From Elymus sibiricus (Eukaryota > Streptophyta > Magnoliopsida > Poales > Poaceae): 64,000 bases of DNA. Made by a program: the position numbers and the translations under genes. The notes under the pieces are model-generated. The model was given only the letters and a program-made list of their open reading frames with translations, had not been told where the DNA came from and ran no database searches. How positions within the stretch are numbered: the first letter of the stretch is position 1; every line of letters begins with the position of its first letter. Below, piece after piece: positions 42,889 through 54,153 of this stretch. Location: NCBI GenBank assembly GCA_039707655.1, contig CM077665.1, positions 309,504,486 to 309,568,485 of the forward strand. The letters are read 5' to 3'.

Positions 42889-44271
42889 GAGAAGTATACT
42901 TACAGCCGGAGTCGCGTGCATTCAACCCCCATCCTGAGCCGCAGCTACAGCCGGCTCTTAGAGTCGCCTGCAATCTCTAGCAGTGAGCGACGTCGAAACC
43001 CGGCGCGAGATGATCAGTTGGCTCTTGATGCTCAGGCGCTGGTTGACCGGGCAAGAGCGCAGCGAGAAGCGGCTGCGGCAGCAGCTGCGGCGGCTTATCA
43101 AGAACCCACAGTAGCACCTTCTGTTTCAGTAGGAGCCGGGGTGACCTCCAGGGCTGTGGGAGTGCCGTGCTTAGTGCCGGCTTTACGAAACGAGCGCCTG
43201 CCTAAGGACTTCAAGGGTCCCCGCAAGGTCCCCAATTATACTGCTGATTTACCCCCGGAGGCTTGGATCGAGAGTTATGAACTAGTCATGGAGATGTTAG
43301 ACGTCAGTGATGCAGTTTGTGCCAAATATTTCATCATGATGTTGGAAGCACCGGCTCGTACGTGGTTGAAGGGTTTGCCACCCAATACCATTAATTCCTG
43401 GGCCGAGTTAAAGGCGAAGTTCATCAAAAAAATTCAAGGAACGTGCAAGCAGCCCATGACCATCGTGGATTTGGATCATTGTGTGCAGCGGGAGGATGAC
43501 TCGGCCCATCATTGGGTCCGGCGGGTTTCAACCATTATCCACTCTTCTGGTAACATCACGGCAGCTCAGGCGGTTTTGATTCTGGAGAAGAATTGCCATT
43601 TTTTGCCTCTGAAGCAGAAGCTTGGCCGGCTGAAACGTTCATGCCAAGACATGGGGGTGCTCATGGCGGCTCTCACTAAGTATGCAGATTCGGATAGCAC
43701 GAAGGACCCTGGTTCTGATGATGAGAAATCGGCTAAGGGTAAGAAGAATAACAATGGCAAGAGTCAACAACAGAACGGGGGAGGAAATAATAATAACGGC
43801 AATAGCGGAAATCGAAAGCACCCCGATGGCGGATCAGATTTGGGGGGCAATGCTAGTGCTGGAGGAAACCGTGGAAAGGGCAATGGTAAGCCGCCCTTCG
43901 GTAAAAACAAGCCTGTCAACATGGAGGCGATGTTGAATGCTCCTTGCCCGAAGCATAGTCTTCCCGATAAGCCATCTACTCACGCATGGAGGGATTGTTG
44001 GGTCATGCGGGAGTTTCGAAATTACAGCATTAACCAGCATCAAGGTGGCGGCGGTGGACCGTCCGGCGGGTCAGGATCCGGTCCTCCTGGGTCTGGCTTT
44101 GGCTCAGGCGGCTCAGGTTCTGGCTATCAAGGCCAAGGAAATCATGGAGGTAATAATCAACAGTATGGCAGTGGAGGTCAGCAACAAAACAACCATTCCG
44201 GGTATCAGAGTAACCCGAAACAGCTTAATGGAGGTCAGTATCATGTTTTTACGACTAGCCTCGACAAGTGA
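42889..44271 (+). pseudogene. R3 gag core
   Basis: An Arg/Ala-rich coiled segment (DRARAQREAAAAAAAAA) is followed by the gag domain: LPPEAWIESYELVMEML, APARTWLKGLPPN, SWAELKAKFIKKIQGT, DSAHHWVRRVSTIIHSSG. A CPKH-x-n-H-x2-RDCW box late in the ORF stands where a zinc knuckle is expected. The tail is Gly/Asn/Gln-rich. It ends at TGA 44269-44271 (likely from CGA), and the frame continues into protease. The product would assemble the particle. Confidence 0.85.
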
Positions 44272-45033
44272 GATCAGAAGGTACGCAAATGGACGGTTAA
44301 TGCGGTCATGTCGGCTCTCCCGCAGTACTTGAAGTGGTCCGAGTATGATATAACCTGGAGCAGGAAGGATCACCCGCCGCATGTTGATAACCCAGGGCAG
44401 TTGGCTTTGGTAGTGGCTCCCCAAGTTGGGGGCTACGTGTTCACCAAGGTGCTTATGGATGGTGGCAGCAGCATCAACATCTTGTATTATGACACATTCC
44501 GCCGGATGAATTTGCGTGATAGGGATCTGAAACCCTCTTCAACGGTTTTCCACGGCATGGTGCCCGGAAAGTTGGCTTATCCAGTTGGAAAGATTTCCTT
44601 GGAAGTAGCTTTTGGGGATGAATTTAACTATAGGGTGGAGACCTTATGGTTTGAGGTGGTCAAGATCAAGAGCCCGTACCACGCGTTATTTGGGCGGCCG
44701 GCTTATGCCAAGTTCATGGCTAGGCCTTGTTATGTTTACTTGCAGCTTAAGATGCCCAGATTAAACGGAACGATTACAGTGCATGGTGATAGGAAAGTTG
44801 CTCTTGAGTGTGAGGAAGGCGATGCTGCATATGCAGAGTCGAGTTGTGCTGAGGCGGAGCTCAAGTTTTATAAGGAGAATGTTGACCCGGCAGATATGAC
44901 CCCGCTAAAGAAGCCTAGCACGGAATCTGAGCCGGCCCTCAAATTTGTGGCAGAAGATACCAAGCTAGTGGATTTCACTCCTGGCGACTCATCACAGCAG
45001 TTCACTATTGGGGCTAATATGGATCCCAAATAG
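44272..45033 (+). pseudogene. R3 aspartic protease
   Basis: Active site KVLMDGGSSINILYYD (D-G-G-S form common in Tat-type elements), then FHGMVPGKLAYPVGKISLEV and YHALFGRPAYAKFMA. In frame with gag and RT. It ends at TAG 45031-45033, probably from CAG. Confidence 0.85.
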
Positions 45034-46797
45034 GAAAGTGCGCTCATCGAATCCATCCGTGAGAATCGGGACATCATTGCATGGAAGCCTTCTGACATGC
45101 CAGGTGTACCGAGAGAATTCGCTGAGCACCACCTTAATGTGGATCCTAAGTTTAAGCCGGTCAAACAATTCCTCCATCGCTTCAATGAGGAGAGGCGTAA
45201 GGCTATTGGGGAAGAGGTGGCCCGGCTCTTGGCAGCGGGGTTCATCGTGGAAGTTTTTCACCCGGAGTGGTTAGCTAACCCGGTGTTGGTACTCAAGAAG
45301 AATGGCACGTGGCGCATGTGTGTGGATTACACAGATCTTAACAAGGCATGTCCGGTTGACCCGTTTGCTCTCCCTCGTATCGATCAAATCATTGATGCAA
45401 CGGCGAGTTGTGAGAGTCTATGCTTCCTGGATGCTTACTCAGGATATCATCAGATCAAGATGGCAGTCAAAGACCAAGAGAAGACGTCTTTCATTACGCC
45501 TTTTGGAGCTTTGTGCTATGTATCTATGCCTTTTGGGCTCAAGAGTGCTCAAGCGACTTACCAGCGTTGTGTGCAGAATTGTCTTCATGGTCAAATTGGG
45601 CGCAATGTTCATGCTTATGTGGATGATATTGTGGTCAAGTCAAGGAAGAAGGAGACTCTGCTGGCTGATTTGAAAGAAACTTTTGACAATTTGCGGGTTT
45701 ACAAGATGATGCTTAACCCAGCCAAATGTGTTTTTGGTGTACCTGCAGGCAAGGTTTTGGGTTTCCTGGTGTCTGAAAGGGGAATTGAAGCTAACCCGGA
45801 TAAAATCAAGGCCATTACTTCATTGTCTAAACCGGCGTGCATTGTCCAACGCCTGGCGGGTCGTATTGCTGCTTTAAGCTGGTTCATAAGCTGCCTTGGC
45901 GAGAAGGCTATCCCTTTATATCAGATGATGAAGAAGACACATGATTTTGTCTGGAGCGATGCGGCCGATGAGGCGCTTGAAGCGCTCAAGAAACAGTTAG
46001 TTGAGCCGTCGGTTCTGGCCGCCCCTGCGGAGAAAGAGCCATTACTGTTGTATGTGGCGGCTAACAACAGGGCCGTCAGTGCTGCAGTAGTTGTGGAGCG
46101 CAAAGAGGCAGGAAAGGAATATCCGGTTCAACGGCCGGTTTACTATGTCAGTGAGGTGTTGATAGAATCCAAGCAGAGATACCCACATTGGCAAAAATTG
46201 ATATATGGGGTGTTCATGGCGAATCGCAAACTGAAGCATTATTTCCTTGGACATCCAATCACGGTGGTCAGCTCTGCGCCTTTAGGCGATATCATTCAAA
46301 ACAAGGAGGCCACAGGCAGGATTGCAAAGTGGGCACTGGAGCTTGGACCTCTTAATTTGAAGTATGTGCCTCGGACGGCTGTCAAGTCTCAAGCTTTGGT
46401 GGATTTCATAAATGACTGGACAGAGAGCCGGGTGCCTGAGGAGAAGCCGGATAATACGTACTGGACAATCCACTTTGATGGATCCAGGCAATTGGAAGGC
46501 TTGGGGGCTGGAGTAGTATTAACTTCCCCTCGAGGTGATAAGTTTTGTTATGTGTTAAGGCTAATGTTTCCTTGTACTAACAATGCAGCTGAATATGAGG
46601 CTTTGCTTCATGGTCTCCGTGTGGCGAAGGAGATGAATCTAAGCCGGGTGAGATGTTTGGGCGACTCAGACCTGGTGGCTCAGCAAGTGTCTGGCACGTG
46701 GGATTCTAAGGACTCACGAATGGCGGCTTATCGTCAGGCGGTTGATATCATTGCTGGCCACTTCAAGGGTTATCAGGTGGATCATATTAACCGTTGA
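45034..46797 (+). CDS. R3 reverse transcriptase, RNase H and additional RNase H segment
   Basis: Open over about 587 codons. RT: EVFHPEWLANPVLVLKK, WRMCVDYTDLNKACP, FLDAYSGYHQI, MPFGLKSAQATYQRC and the catalytic YVDDIVVKS. LGFLVSERGIEANPDKI and LAGRIAALSWFISCLG follow. The normal gypsy RNase H region is next (PLLLYVAANNRAVSAAVV, YYVSEVLIESKQRYPHWQK). A second RNase H follows: YWTIHFDGSRQLEGLGAGVV, NNAAEYEALLHGLRVAKE, CLGDSDLVAQQVSG, with the D-E-D acids in place. It ends at TGA 46795 inside the HINR-KNKAADALSRL stretch. A segment of a broken polyprotein, not a free gene. Confidence 0.9.
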   Translation, partial: ESALIESIRENRDIIAWKPSDMPGVPREFAEHHLNVDPKFKPVKQFLHRFNEERRKAIGEEVARLLAAGFIVEVFHPEWLANPVLVLKKNGTWRMCVDYTDLNKACPVDPFALPRIDQIIDATASCESLCFLDAYSGYHQIKMAVKDQEKTSFITPFGALCYVSMPFGLKSAQATYQRCVQNCLHGQIGRNVHAYVDDIVVKSRKKETLLADLKETFDNLRVYKMMLNPAKCVFGVPAGKVLGFLVSERGIEANPDKIKAITSLSKPACIVQRLAGRIAALSWFISCLGEKAIPLYQMMKKTHDFVWSDAADEALEALKKQLVEPSVLAAPAEKEPLLLYVAANNRAVSAAVVVERKEAGKEYPVQRPVYYVSEVLIESKQRYPHWQKLIYGVFMANRKLKHYFLGHPITVVSSAPLGDIIQNKEATGRIAKWALELGPLNLKYVPRTAVKSQALVDFINDWTESRVPEEKPDNTYWTIHFDGSRQLEGLGAGVVLTSPRGDKFCYVLRLMFPCTNNAAEYEALLHGLRVAKEMNLSRVRCLGDSDLVAQQVSGTWDSKDSRMAAYRQAVDIIAGHFKGYQVDHINR

Positions 46798-47019
46798 AAG
46801 AACAAGGCGGCTGATGCGTTATCAAGGCTGGGCTCTCAGCATAAGCCGGTGCCGCCTAATGTCTTTTTGGATGTGTTGCATCAACCCTCTGTTAAATTGC
46901 CTTCTGAGGAGGATCTAGCTATACCTGACCCGGAGGGGCAGTTGGTGGAAGCTCTTCGCGCGATCCCTGATTGGACATTGCCTTATCTAGCATACTTGAC
47001 CCGCGGCGAGTTACCTTAA

Positions 47020-48228
47020 GACGAGACGCTGGCGCGGCGGATCATAAGGCGGTCTAAATCCATGACTATTGTCAATGGCGAGTTACATAAGCGCAGCGTG
47101 ACTGGCGTCTTTCAGCGATGCGTCTCTCCTAACAAGGGCCATGAAATCCTACATGAGATACATGCCGGTGATTGTGGTCATCATGCCGGGTCAAAATCTT
47201 TGGTGGCTAAGGCCTTTCGACATGATTTTTACTGGTTGACGGCTCATAAAGATGCAGAGTACTTGGCCAGTAAGTGTGACGGGTGCCAGAAATTCGGACG
47301 ACGTGCCCATGTGCCGGCTCAAGAGTTATGGATGATCCCGATCACTTGGCCGTTTGCAGTCTGGGGGCTTGATATGGGGGGATCCTTTAAGAGGTCTAAA
47401 GACAAAAAGACTCACCTCTTGGTCGCAGTTGACAAATTCACTAAGTGGGTTGAGGCTGAGCCGGTCAGCAAATGTGATGCAGCAACAGCAGTTCAATTGG
47501 TCAAAAAGCTAATATTCCGGTTTGGTTATCCTCATAGTATCATTACTTACAATGGTACAAACCTGCCTAAGGGGGCTATGAAAGAGTTTTGTGATGAGGA
47601 GCATATCCGCCTCGATGTATCTTCTGTGGCTCATCCACAATGTAATGGTCAAGCTGAGTGTGCTAACCAAGAAATTTTGAGAGGTATAAAGCCCCGGCTT
47701 ATGGTTCCTTTAGGGCGCACTCCGGGTTGTTGGGTGGAAAAGTTGCCGTCTGTCCTTTGGAGTATAAGAACCACCCCCAACAGGTCTGCTGGCTATACAC
47801 CTTTCTTTATGGTCTACGGTGCAGAAGTTGTTCTCCCCAGCGATATCCGGCATGACTCGCCTAGAGTGGCAGCTTACGTGGAAACTGATAACGAGGCGGC
47901 CCGTCAGGATGCTTTGGATGCCTTGGACGAATGGGATCTTGCGGCAGCTCGGTCGGCGATTTATCAACAAGACCTGCGTCGCTATCATAGCCGCAGGGTC
48001 AAAACCCGGACGTTCCAAGAAGGCGACTTAGTACTTCGGTTGATTCAAGACCAGTCAGATATGCACAAGTTATCACCTCCTTGGGAAGGACCATTTGTGA
48101 TCAGCAGAAATCTCAACAATGGTTCCTATTATCTCATTGATATACAGGAGAGTGACAAGTCTCGCACTTCTGGTGAAGAGACCAAGAGGCCATGGAATAT
48201 TGCTCACCTTCGGCCATACTATACTTGA
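47020..48228 (+). pseudogene. R3 integrase, second catalytic Asp replaced by Tyr
   Basis: Starts after a TAA at 47017; 388 residues from the ATG at 47062. HHCC finger: EIHAGDCGHHAG, then SKCDGCQKFGR. DDE core: WGLDMGG carries the first Asp. The second should be in IITDNGT but reads IITYNGT (TAC, about 47546). The Glu is present in QCNGQAECANQE. The C-terminal GDLVLRLIQD and LSPPWEGPFVI blocks are intact, and the frame ends HLRPYYT. The Tyr would abolish strand transfer. Confidence 0.85.
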
Positions 48229-49213
48229 GCCGCCAGTCCGGCTCTTATCAATGTACATATTCCTGTGATTGTATATACCATCTTTTATGATATAATAAAG
48301 TTGGCATCCCCATGATTAGGGGCCTCTGCCGTTTTTTCCGCACTAAAATTCGTGCAAAGGAGTTGATCCTTAATCAGGTCACTTGGGGGCTTCCAACCCA
48401 CTGGGTTTAGCTTTCATACCCTCTTGGCCAGGCTTTATATGCCATGTTTGAGTTAAACCTGCCTGTTTGCAACTTGCTACTCCGCCATGTGACCCGCCGA
48501 ACTCTTGACAGTTAATCTTGATAAGAGACCCTGAACTTTTATAAGTTATTCTCGCACAAAGACCCTGAACTTGTCAAGGTTTAAACGGCGGCTTTTGTCA
48601 CGAGAGAGCCGGCTTACAGTGAGCTAGGATAAACTCGCCTTGTCTGCCATAATCCCTCCGCTATGTGGCCCGTTTGTACTCTTAGCAATGTCAATCTTTT
48701 AAAGACCCTGAACTTGCTAAGGTTTAAACGATGGATTTATGTCACGTGAGACCCGGCTTACGAGGTTTTCAGGCTTTATGCCTAGTTTCTTCGGAAGCAA
48801 TACAAACTTTTTTGATAAAAACAAGAGTTATCTTGTCCTGCTGCGCCTTTAAAGCCGGCTTATAGGACAAGAGATATACAAATTATTTTCTTTTTGCAGG
48901 TACTCTCATGATAAAATTCTAAGTTTTGGGTACTTCCGGCTTAGTATTGCTCATGGAGTATAACCCGCCCGGCGAGTCAAGGCAGTCAGACAATTTTATA
49001 TGACGACAAATTTGTTATGTCGCTGGAATATGGGTGAAAGAAGTTTAAAGAGTGCATCAAAAGCACAAAAGCAGGCAGTTAAATGTTTCCTACTGCTATT
49101 ACAAGGCTATCATAAAGCCCAAAAGCTGCGGACTTAAAGGTTTTTTTATAGCAAATTATAACCCGGCATGTCAGGCAGGGCCAGGTTAGCTTCACATGGA
49201 GCCAGCTCGTTGT
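48229..49213 (+). other. R3 region between pol and the antisense gene
   Basis: No ORF. Contains repeats of AGACCCTGAACTT with TAAGGTTTAAACG-type flanks near 48528, 48560 and 48708, and CCGCCATGTGACCCG / CCGCTATGTGGCCCG at 48482 and 48658. Confidence 0.5.
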
Positions 49214-52200
49214 TTAACTCGCTGCCGGGTCATCCTGCGTCGGGTCTTCGGTTTCCTGGATTTGAAGGTTGTCCACGTCCCAGTTGCAGTTGGTTAACGC
49301 CTCAAACTCAGCTTCATCGTGAAAGATTGGAGACGGGTCAATATCAGGAGCAAAAAGGTGCTTACGGCGTTGAGGGATCAAGTCTCTTGCTTCGAAAGTC
49401 GGCCCTCGCACTCGTTTGCTGGTCTCAGTGTAAGCCACCTGGTAGGTGGACAAATCAGTCTCTTTAACGAGTTTGGTAGCCAAGACTCGAGAAGCCTTCA
49501 TACATTTGGCATAGTCATCCTGGGTGAACTCTGAGTTGTCATCCTTTCGCGAAGGGAAGCCGTCCATCATATCTTCCGTGGTAAGCTCAGGAGCGAAGGC
49601 CAGTGACCAGCTCAAAGCGGCCATTGCGCCCTTGCGGGCGGCGGATCTTTTCAATTCCTCCAGCTGCTTCGGGACAGTGGAAAGGATCTCTATAACCTCC
49701 TTCATAAACTTGGGGATACCTTTCTCCCCAATCACAACCCTAATGGTGCAAAGGGTCCTGCAATAGAGCTGTTCAGTAAGGGCGTAGACGGCTTTCAGCT
49801 TCAGCAGACTGTTGTTCGGCAGTTGGTGAGTTCTCTGGCCTGCAAAAGAAAGTCACAGTTTATAAGCCGCCGGGAGAAATTTCAGCAGACTAAGGAATTT
49901 TTTGTTTAATATTAACAAGTACTTACCAAAGACAGCGGCGGTCATCTGAGATATGTGGCGCTTTAGAGTGTTCAGCTCCTCAGTAAGGGCCCTCAGCTTT
50001 CCTTCGGCGTCTTCCGCACGTTTCGTCAAGCCGGCTTGTTCAGTTTCAGCGGACTTCTTGAACGCCTCAAAGTCCGCCTTGGTTTTCACGAGCTCTATGA
50101 CAGAGAGCCGCCACTTCTCTTCCGCCTCTGCCCGGGCGGTCTGCTGCGAGGCCAAATTTTCTTTAAGGCCAGTCAAGTCAGACTCGGCCGTGTTTAAAGC
50201 TTCCTGCGGAGTACAAACAAAACAGCATAAGTTATTTTTGCTTCTAAGCCGACAAGGTGATGCAAATTAATATTCAGAGGGGATGAAGCAGAGAAAGTTA
50301 CAAGTCTCAAGCAGATTGCAAGCAATATACTTGACACTTGGGGGCTAATGTCTACCGTTTCTTTCAATGACTACAAATCTGGAAAGCCCCGGGTCATCTT
50401 CAAGAAGATAAGCCGGCACTTGGAGGCTACACTTGGCGCTTTTAAATAATAAGTTCCGGCTCATCATCTGTATAATGACCCGGACTTGGAGGCTACACTC
50501 GGCGCATCTAAGAAGTAAGTTCCGGCTCCTCATTTGTATAATGACCCGGACTTGGGGGCTATAGTTGGATCTCATTCTAAATGAAGTACCGGTTCATTAT
50601 TTAAGTATAATAACCCGTTACTTGGGGGCTACATGCCAAGCTATTTGCGACATATGAAAACTTGAAGACCCGGTCTACTATTTTCAACACTAAACCGGAT
50701 CTTGGGGGCTACATAAGGGTATATGGAAAGGAAAAGTAGGAGGAGTACCTCATATTTCCGCTTCATCAGCCCAACAAGTTTGAGCTCCATATTGCGGCTC
50801 GCGGAGAGGCGGTTCAGATAGCCAGCGTGTAATTCATCAACAGTCAGCTTCTCCAAGACAGTGAATTCAAAGTTACTCCTCTCCCTCTCTGGTGAGGGCA
50901 CTTCATCCTTGCTAGCATGTTTTGACAGCACATGAGAAGGAGCCGGAGATTTGTAACCCGTCCCAGTGACAGTAACTTCTTCATGAGAAGCCACATTTTC
51001 GGTCGTTGGTGAAGAACTGGGCGGCTCAGGATCGACTTCCGGATGAGCCTCCGGAGCTGACATATCAAAATCAGCCGGCTCAGTATGCTGAGGAGCATCC
51101 TCAGAGGCGCCTTTGTCAGCCTCAGAGGGCTCAACATAAGCTTCAGGGGAATCCGGCTTAGGATCCTCCGGCTCTTGGACATCTGGAGTGGCGGAAGACC
51201 CGCTCACTTTTCTCCGTTTAGCTTGAGCTCTATAAGCAAAAGTAAAATTCGATAAAGTAATCAAGGATAAGAGTGATAACACATGGTGTGGAATATAAGA
51301 GTACATACTTTGGATTGATGACAAGAGGAGGCAACTTGGAGGCGGTTGAGTCGCCGGAAGAAGGGGGCGAGTCCTGGAAGGTTAAGACGGTGCAGGTATA
51401 AGTAAGCCACAGTGCTAGATTATTATGAAGAGTAAATTCGAAGCAATGGAATACCTCATTATGCCGTTTTCGAGGAGCCAGATCATTTGATAAGCCGGCC
51501 AAAAGATCTTCAGAGCCGGTGCTCCGGGTGTGGCGTCTGGTGTCATCTTGTTGCTTCTTCAAAAGAAAGTCAGAATTCAAATGAGCAAAAGGGCGTGAGT
51601 ACTTTACCTTCCGTACAGCCCGCCGTATTCTTTTTATCGGTAAGAGTTCCGAGTCAGAGGAGACAATGGTTACCACTGTGGCATCAGCATGACTTGCTTC
51701 TGCTTCCTCCTGTGAGTAGTCATTTTCAATAAGTTGCACAAAGAGAAGACCAAGGGAGTCAAGTTCTACCTCTGATTCGTCAAGTTGGAGTAATTCAGCG
51801 GCGGATGGTTTCTTCTTGTGACCCGTGGTACCCGTAGTACGGGCCTTGGTCGTCTTCACTTTCTTCTTGGTGGCGGGCACATGTTTCTTCTTCCAAAAAG
51901 AAGACTTTGCCTGCATATGACTCAGAAACGGGTCAGAAAGAGTATGATTCACAGAATTGGGAATTCACAAGTGACAATTTTTTTTACCTCTGGAGCTGGG
52001 TTGGAAACACAGAACGGCTTCAACCCGGTCTAATTACAAGCGGCTTGAGGCTCTCCGAGCAGTGATTTAACAATGGTATTGAGGTCCTTCTCTATCAAGG
52101 GTGTCCGGTTGAAGCGCATTGGATCGTTCGCCTCACCAGAGTATTCACACATTAACTTGTCACGCTGGCTCAGCGGCAAAATCCTCCAGCTGACCCAGCA

Positions 52201-52336
52201 GCGGGTCAAATCCACACCGGTTAATCCATTGGCCAGCAGGGCAGAAATCTTCAAGAAAGACGGAGCATATTTGACACGCTCTGCGACGCTCATTCGATCA
52301 GGAAGCTCATGGTTGGGGGAGAGCCGGGTAGGACGG
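49214..52336 (-). pseudogene. Spliced antisense gene of R3, at least 7 exons, 5' end cut by N3
   Basis: Minus-strand exons: 52336-51988 (cut), 51910-51608, 51556-51455, 51373-51309, 51229-50749, 50203-49927, 49839-49214. Every intron is GT-AG and every junction keeps phase; exons 2-7 total 618 codons with stop. Exon 1 reads RMSVAERVKYAPSFLKI, RCWVSWRILPLSQRDKLM and EYSGEANDPMRFNRTPL, like the plant 'putative gypsy type transposon' domain (Pfam Transposase_28). Exons 2-3 are Lys/Arg-rich (KKKVKTTKARTTG), exon 5 is Pro/Glu-rich and acidic, exons 5-6 form a coiled coil (MELKLVGLMKRKYE; AEEKWRLSVIELVKTKADFE), and exon 7 ends in an acidic tail. One TAG (52030-52032) breaks exon 1. The function is unknown; Tat-type elements often carry extra ORFs, some antisense. 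Confidence 0.75.
50395..50715 (-). repeat. Tandem repeats of about 67 bp in an intron of the antisense gene
   Basis: Four or five units with TAATGACCCGGACTTGG (or decayed) followed by GGGCTACA; key strings near 50417, 50485, 50548, 50617 and 50700. They lie in the intron 50204-50748. Confidence 0.75.
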
Positions 52337-53921
52337 TGATACGTCTCCAATGTATCTATAATTTTTGATTGTTCCATGCTATTATATTATCTGTTTTGGA
52401 TGTTTTATATGCATTAATATGCTATTTTATATTATTTTCGGGACTAACCTATTAACCTAGTGCCTAGTGCCAGTTTCTATTTTTTCCTTGTTTTTGAGTA
52501 TTGCAGATAAGGAATATTAAACGGAGTCCAAACGGAATAAAATCTTCGCGATGATTTTTCTTGAACCAGAAGAAACCTACCAGACTTGGAGATGAGGTTA
52601 GGAGACCTGCCGGGAGGCGACAAGCCACCAGGGCGCGCCCCTGGGGGGGCGCCCCCTGGCTTGTGGCCCCCCAGCAGGTCCTCCAACCCTAATCTTTGGC
52701 CTATAAATTCCCAAATATTCCCCCAATACCAAAAAGAGCCACGAAAATACTTTTCCGCTGCCGGAAGCCTTCGTTCCCATGAGATCCCATCTTGGAGCCT
52801 TTTCCGGTAATCTGCCGGAGGGGGATTCGATCATGGAGGGCATCTACATCAACTCCATTGCCCCTCCGATGATGCGTGAGTAGTTCACCTCAGACCTTCG
52901 GGTCCATAGCTAGTAGCTAGATGGCTTCTTCTCTCACTATGTTCTTCAATACCATGTTCTTCATGATCTTCATGGAGATCTATCCGATGTAATACTCTTT
53001 TGCGGTGTGTTTGTCGAGATCCGATGAATTGTGGGTTTATGATCAGATTATCTATGAATATTATTTGAATCTTCTCTGAATTCTTATATGCATGATTTCA
53101 TATCATTGCAAGTCCCTTCGAGTTATTGGTTTGGTTTGGCCAACTAGATTGGTAATTCTTGCAATGGGAGAAGTGCTTGGTTTTGGGTTCAATCTTGTGG
53201 TGTCCTCACCCAGTGACAAAGTAGGGGTAGCGAGGCACGTATTTGTATTGTTGCCATCGAGGATAAAAAGATGGGGTTTTCATCATATTGCTTGAGTTTA
53301 TCCCTCTACATCATGTCATCTTACCTAATGCATTACTCTGTTCTTCATGAACTTAATACTCTAGATGCAGGCAGGAGTCGGTCGATGTGTGGAATAATAG
53401 TAGTAGATGCAGAATCGTTTCGATCTACTTGACATGGACGTGATGCCTATATGCATAATCATTGCCTTGGATATCGTCATACCTATGCGCTTTTCTATCA
53501 ATTGCTCGACAGTAATTTGTTCACCCACCGTATTATTTTCCATCAAGAGAGAAGCCTCTAGTGAAACCTATGGCCCCCGGGTCTATTTTCCATATTATAT
53601 TTTCAGATCTATAAACCAAAAATACCAAAAATACTTTGCTGCAATCTTTTTACTTTTGTTTTACTTTTGGTTCTAGTAATCTTCTATATCTATCTCTATC
53701 AGATCTCATCCTTGCAAGTAACCGTGAAGGAATTGACAGCCCCTTTATAGCGTTGGGTGCAAGTGTTTGATTGTTTGTGTAGGTGCAAAGATTGGGGACT
53801 TGCTTGTATCTCCTACTGGATTGATACCTTGGTTCTCAACAACTAAGGGAAATACTTATCTACTTTGCTGCATCACCCTTTCCTCTTCAAGGGAAAACCA
53901 ACGCAAGCTCAAGAAGTTGCA
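52337..53921 (+). repeat. N3 5' LTR
   Basis: Starts TGATACGTCTCCAATG, ends AAGTTGCA. TATAAAT at 52702-52708, preceded by the GC palindrome (CCACCAGGGCGCGCC and GCGCCCCCTGG arms, 52625-52665). Confidence 0.8.
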
Positions 53922-53932
53922 AGAAGGATTTC

Positions 53933-53950
53933 TGGCGCCGTTGCCGGGGA
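53933..53950 (+). other. N3 primer binding site, tRNA-Asp type
   Basis: TGGCGCCGTTGCCGGGGA, identical to N1 and N2. Confidence 0.85.
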
Positions 53951-54153
53951 GATCTACATCAAGCCTACCAAGTACCCATCACAAACTCATCTGTTGCATG
54001 TACATTATTTGCCATTTGCCTCTCATTTTCCTCTCCCCCACTTCACCAATTTGCCGTTTTATTCACCTTTTTCTCGCCGGATCTCTTTTTTTTGCTTGTG
54101 TTGCCATGTGCCTTTTATTTGCTTGCATCTTCGCTTGCTAAAAATCTATTGAT

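Larger units (their letters stand above)
41221..52336 (+). mobile_element. R3: Tat-like Ty3/gypsy retrotransposon with antisense gene, 3' end not in window
   Basis: Inserted in R2 at GTATG (41216-41220). 512-bp LTR, primer site, gag-pol 41821-48228 in one continuous plus frame, a second (additional) RNase H, then about 4 kb with a spliced antisense gene. N3 interrupts it at 52336. The additional RNase H and long 3' region with extra ORFs are traits of the Tat lineage (Ogre, Retand, Grande relatives). Confidence 0.85.
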
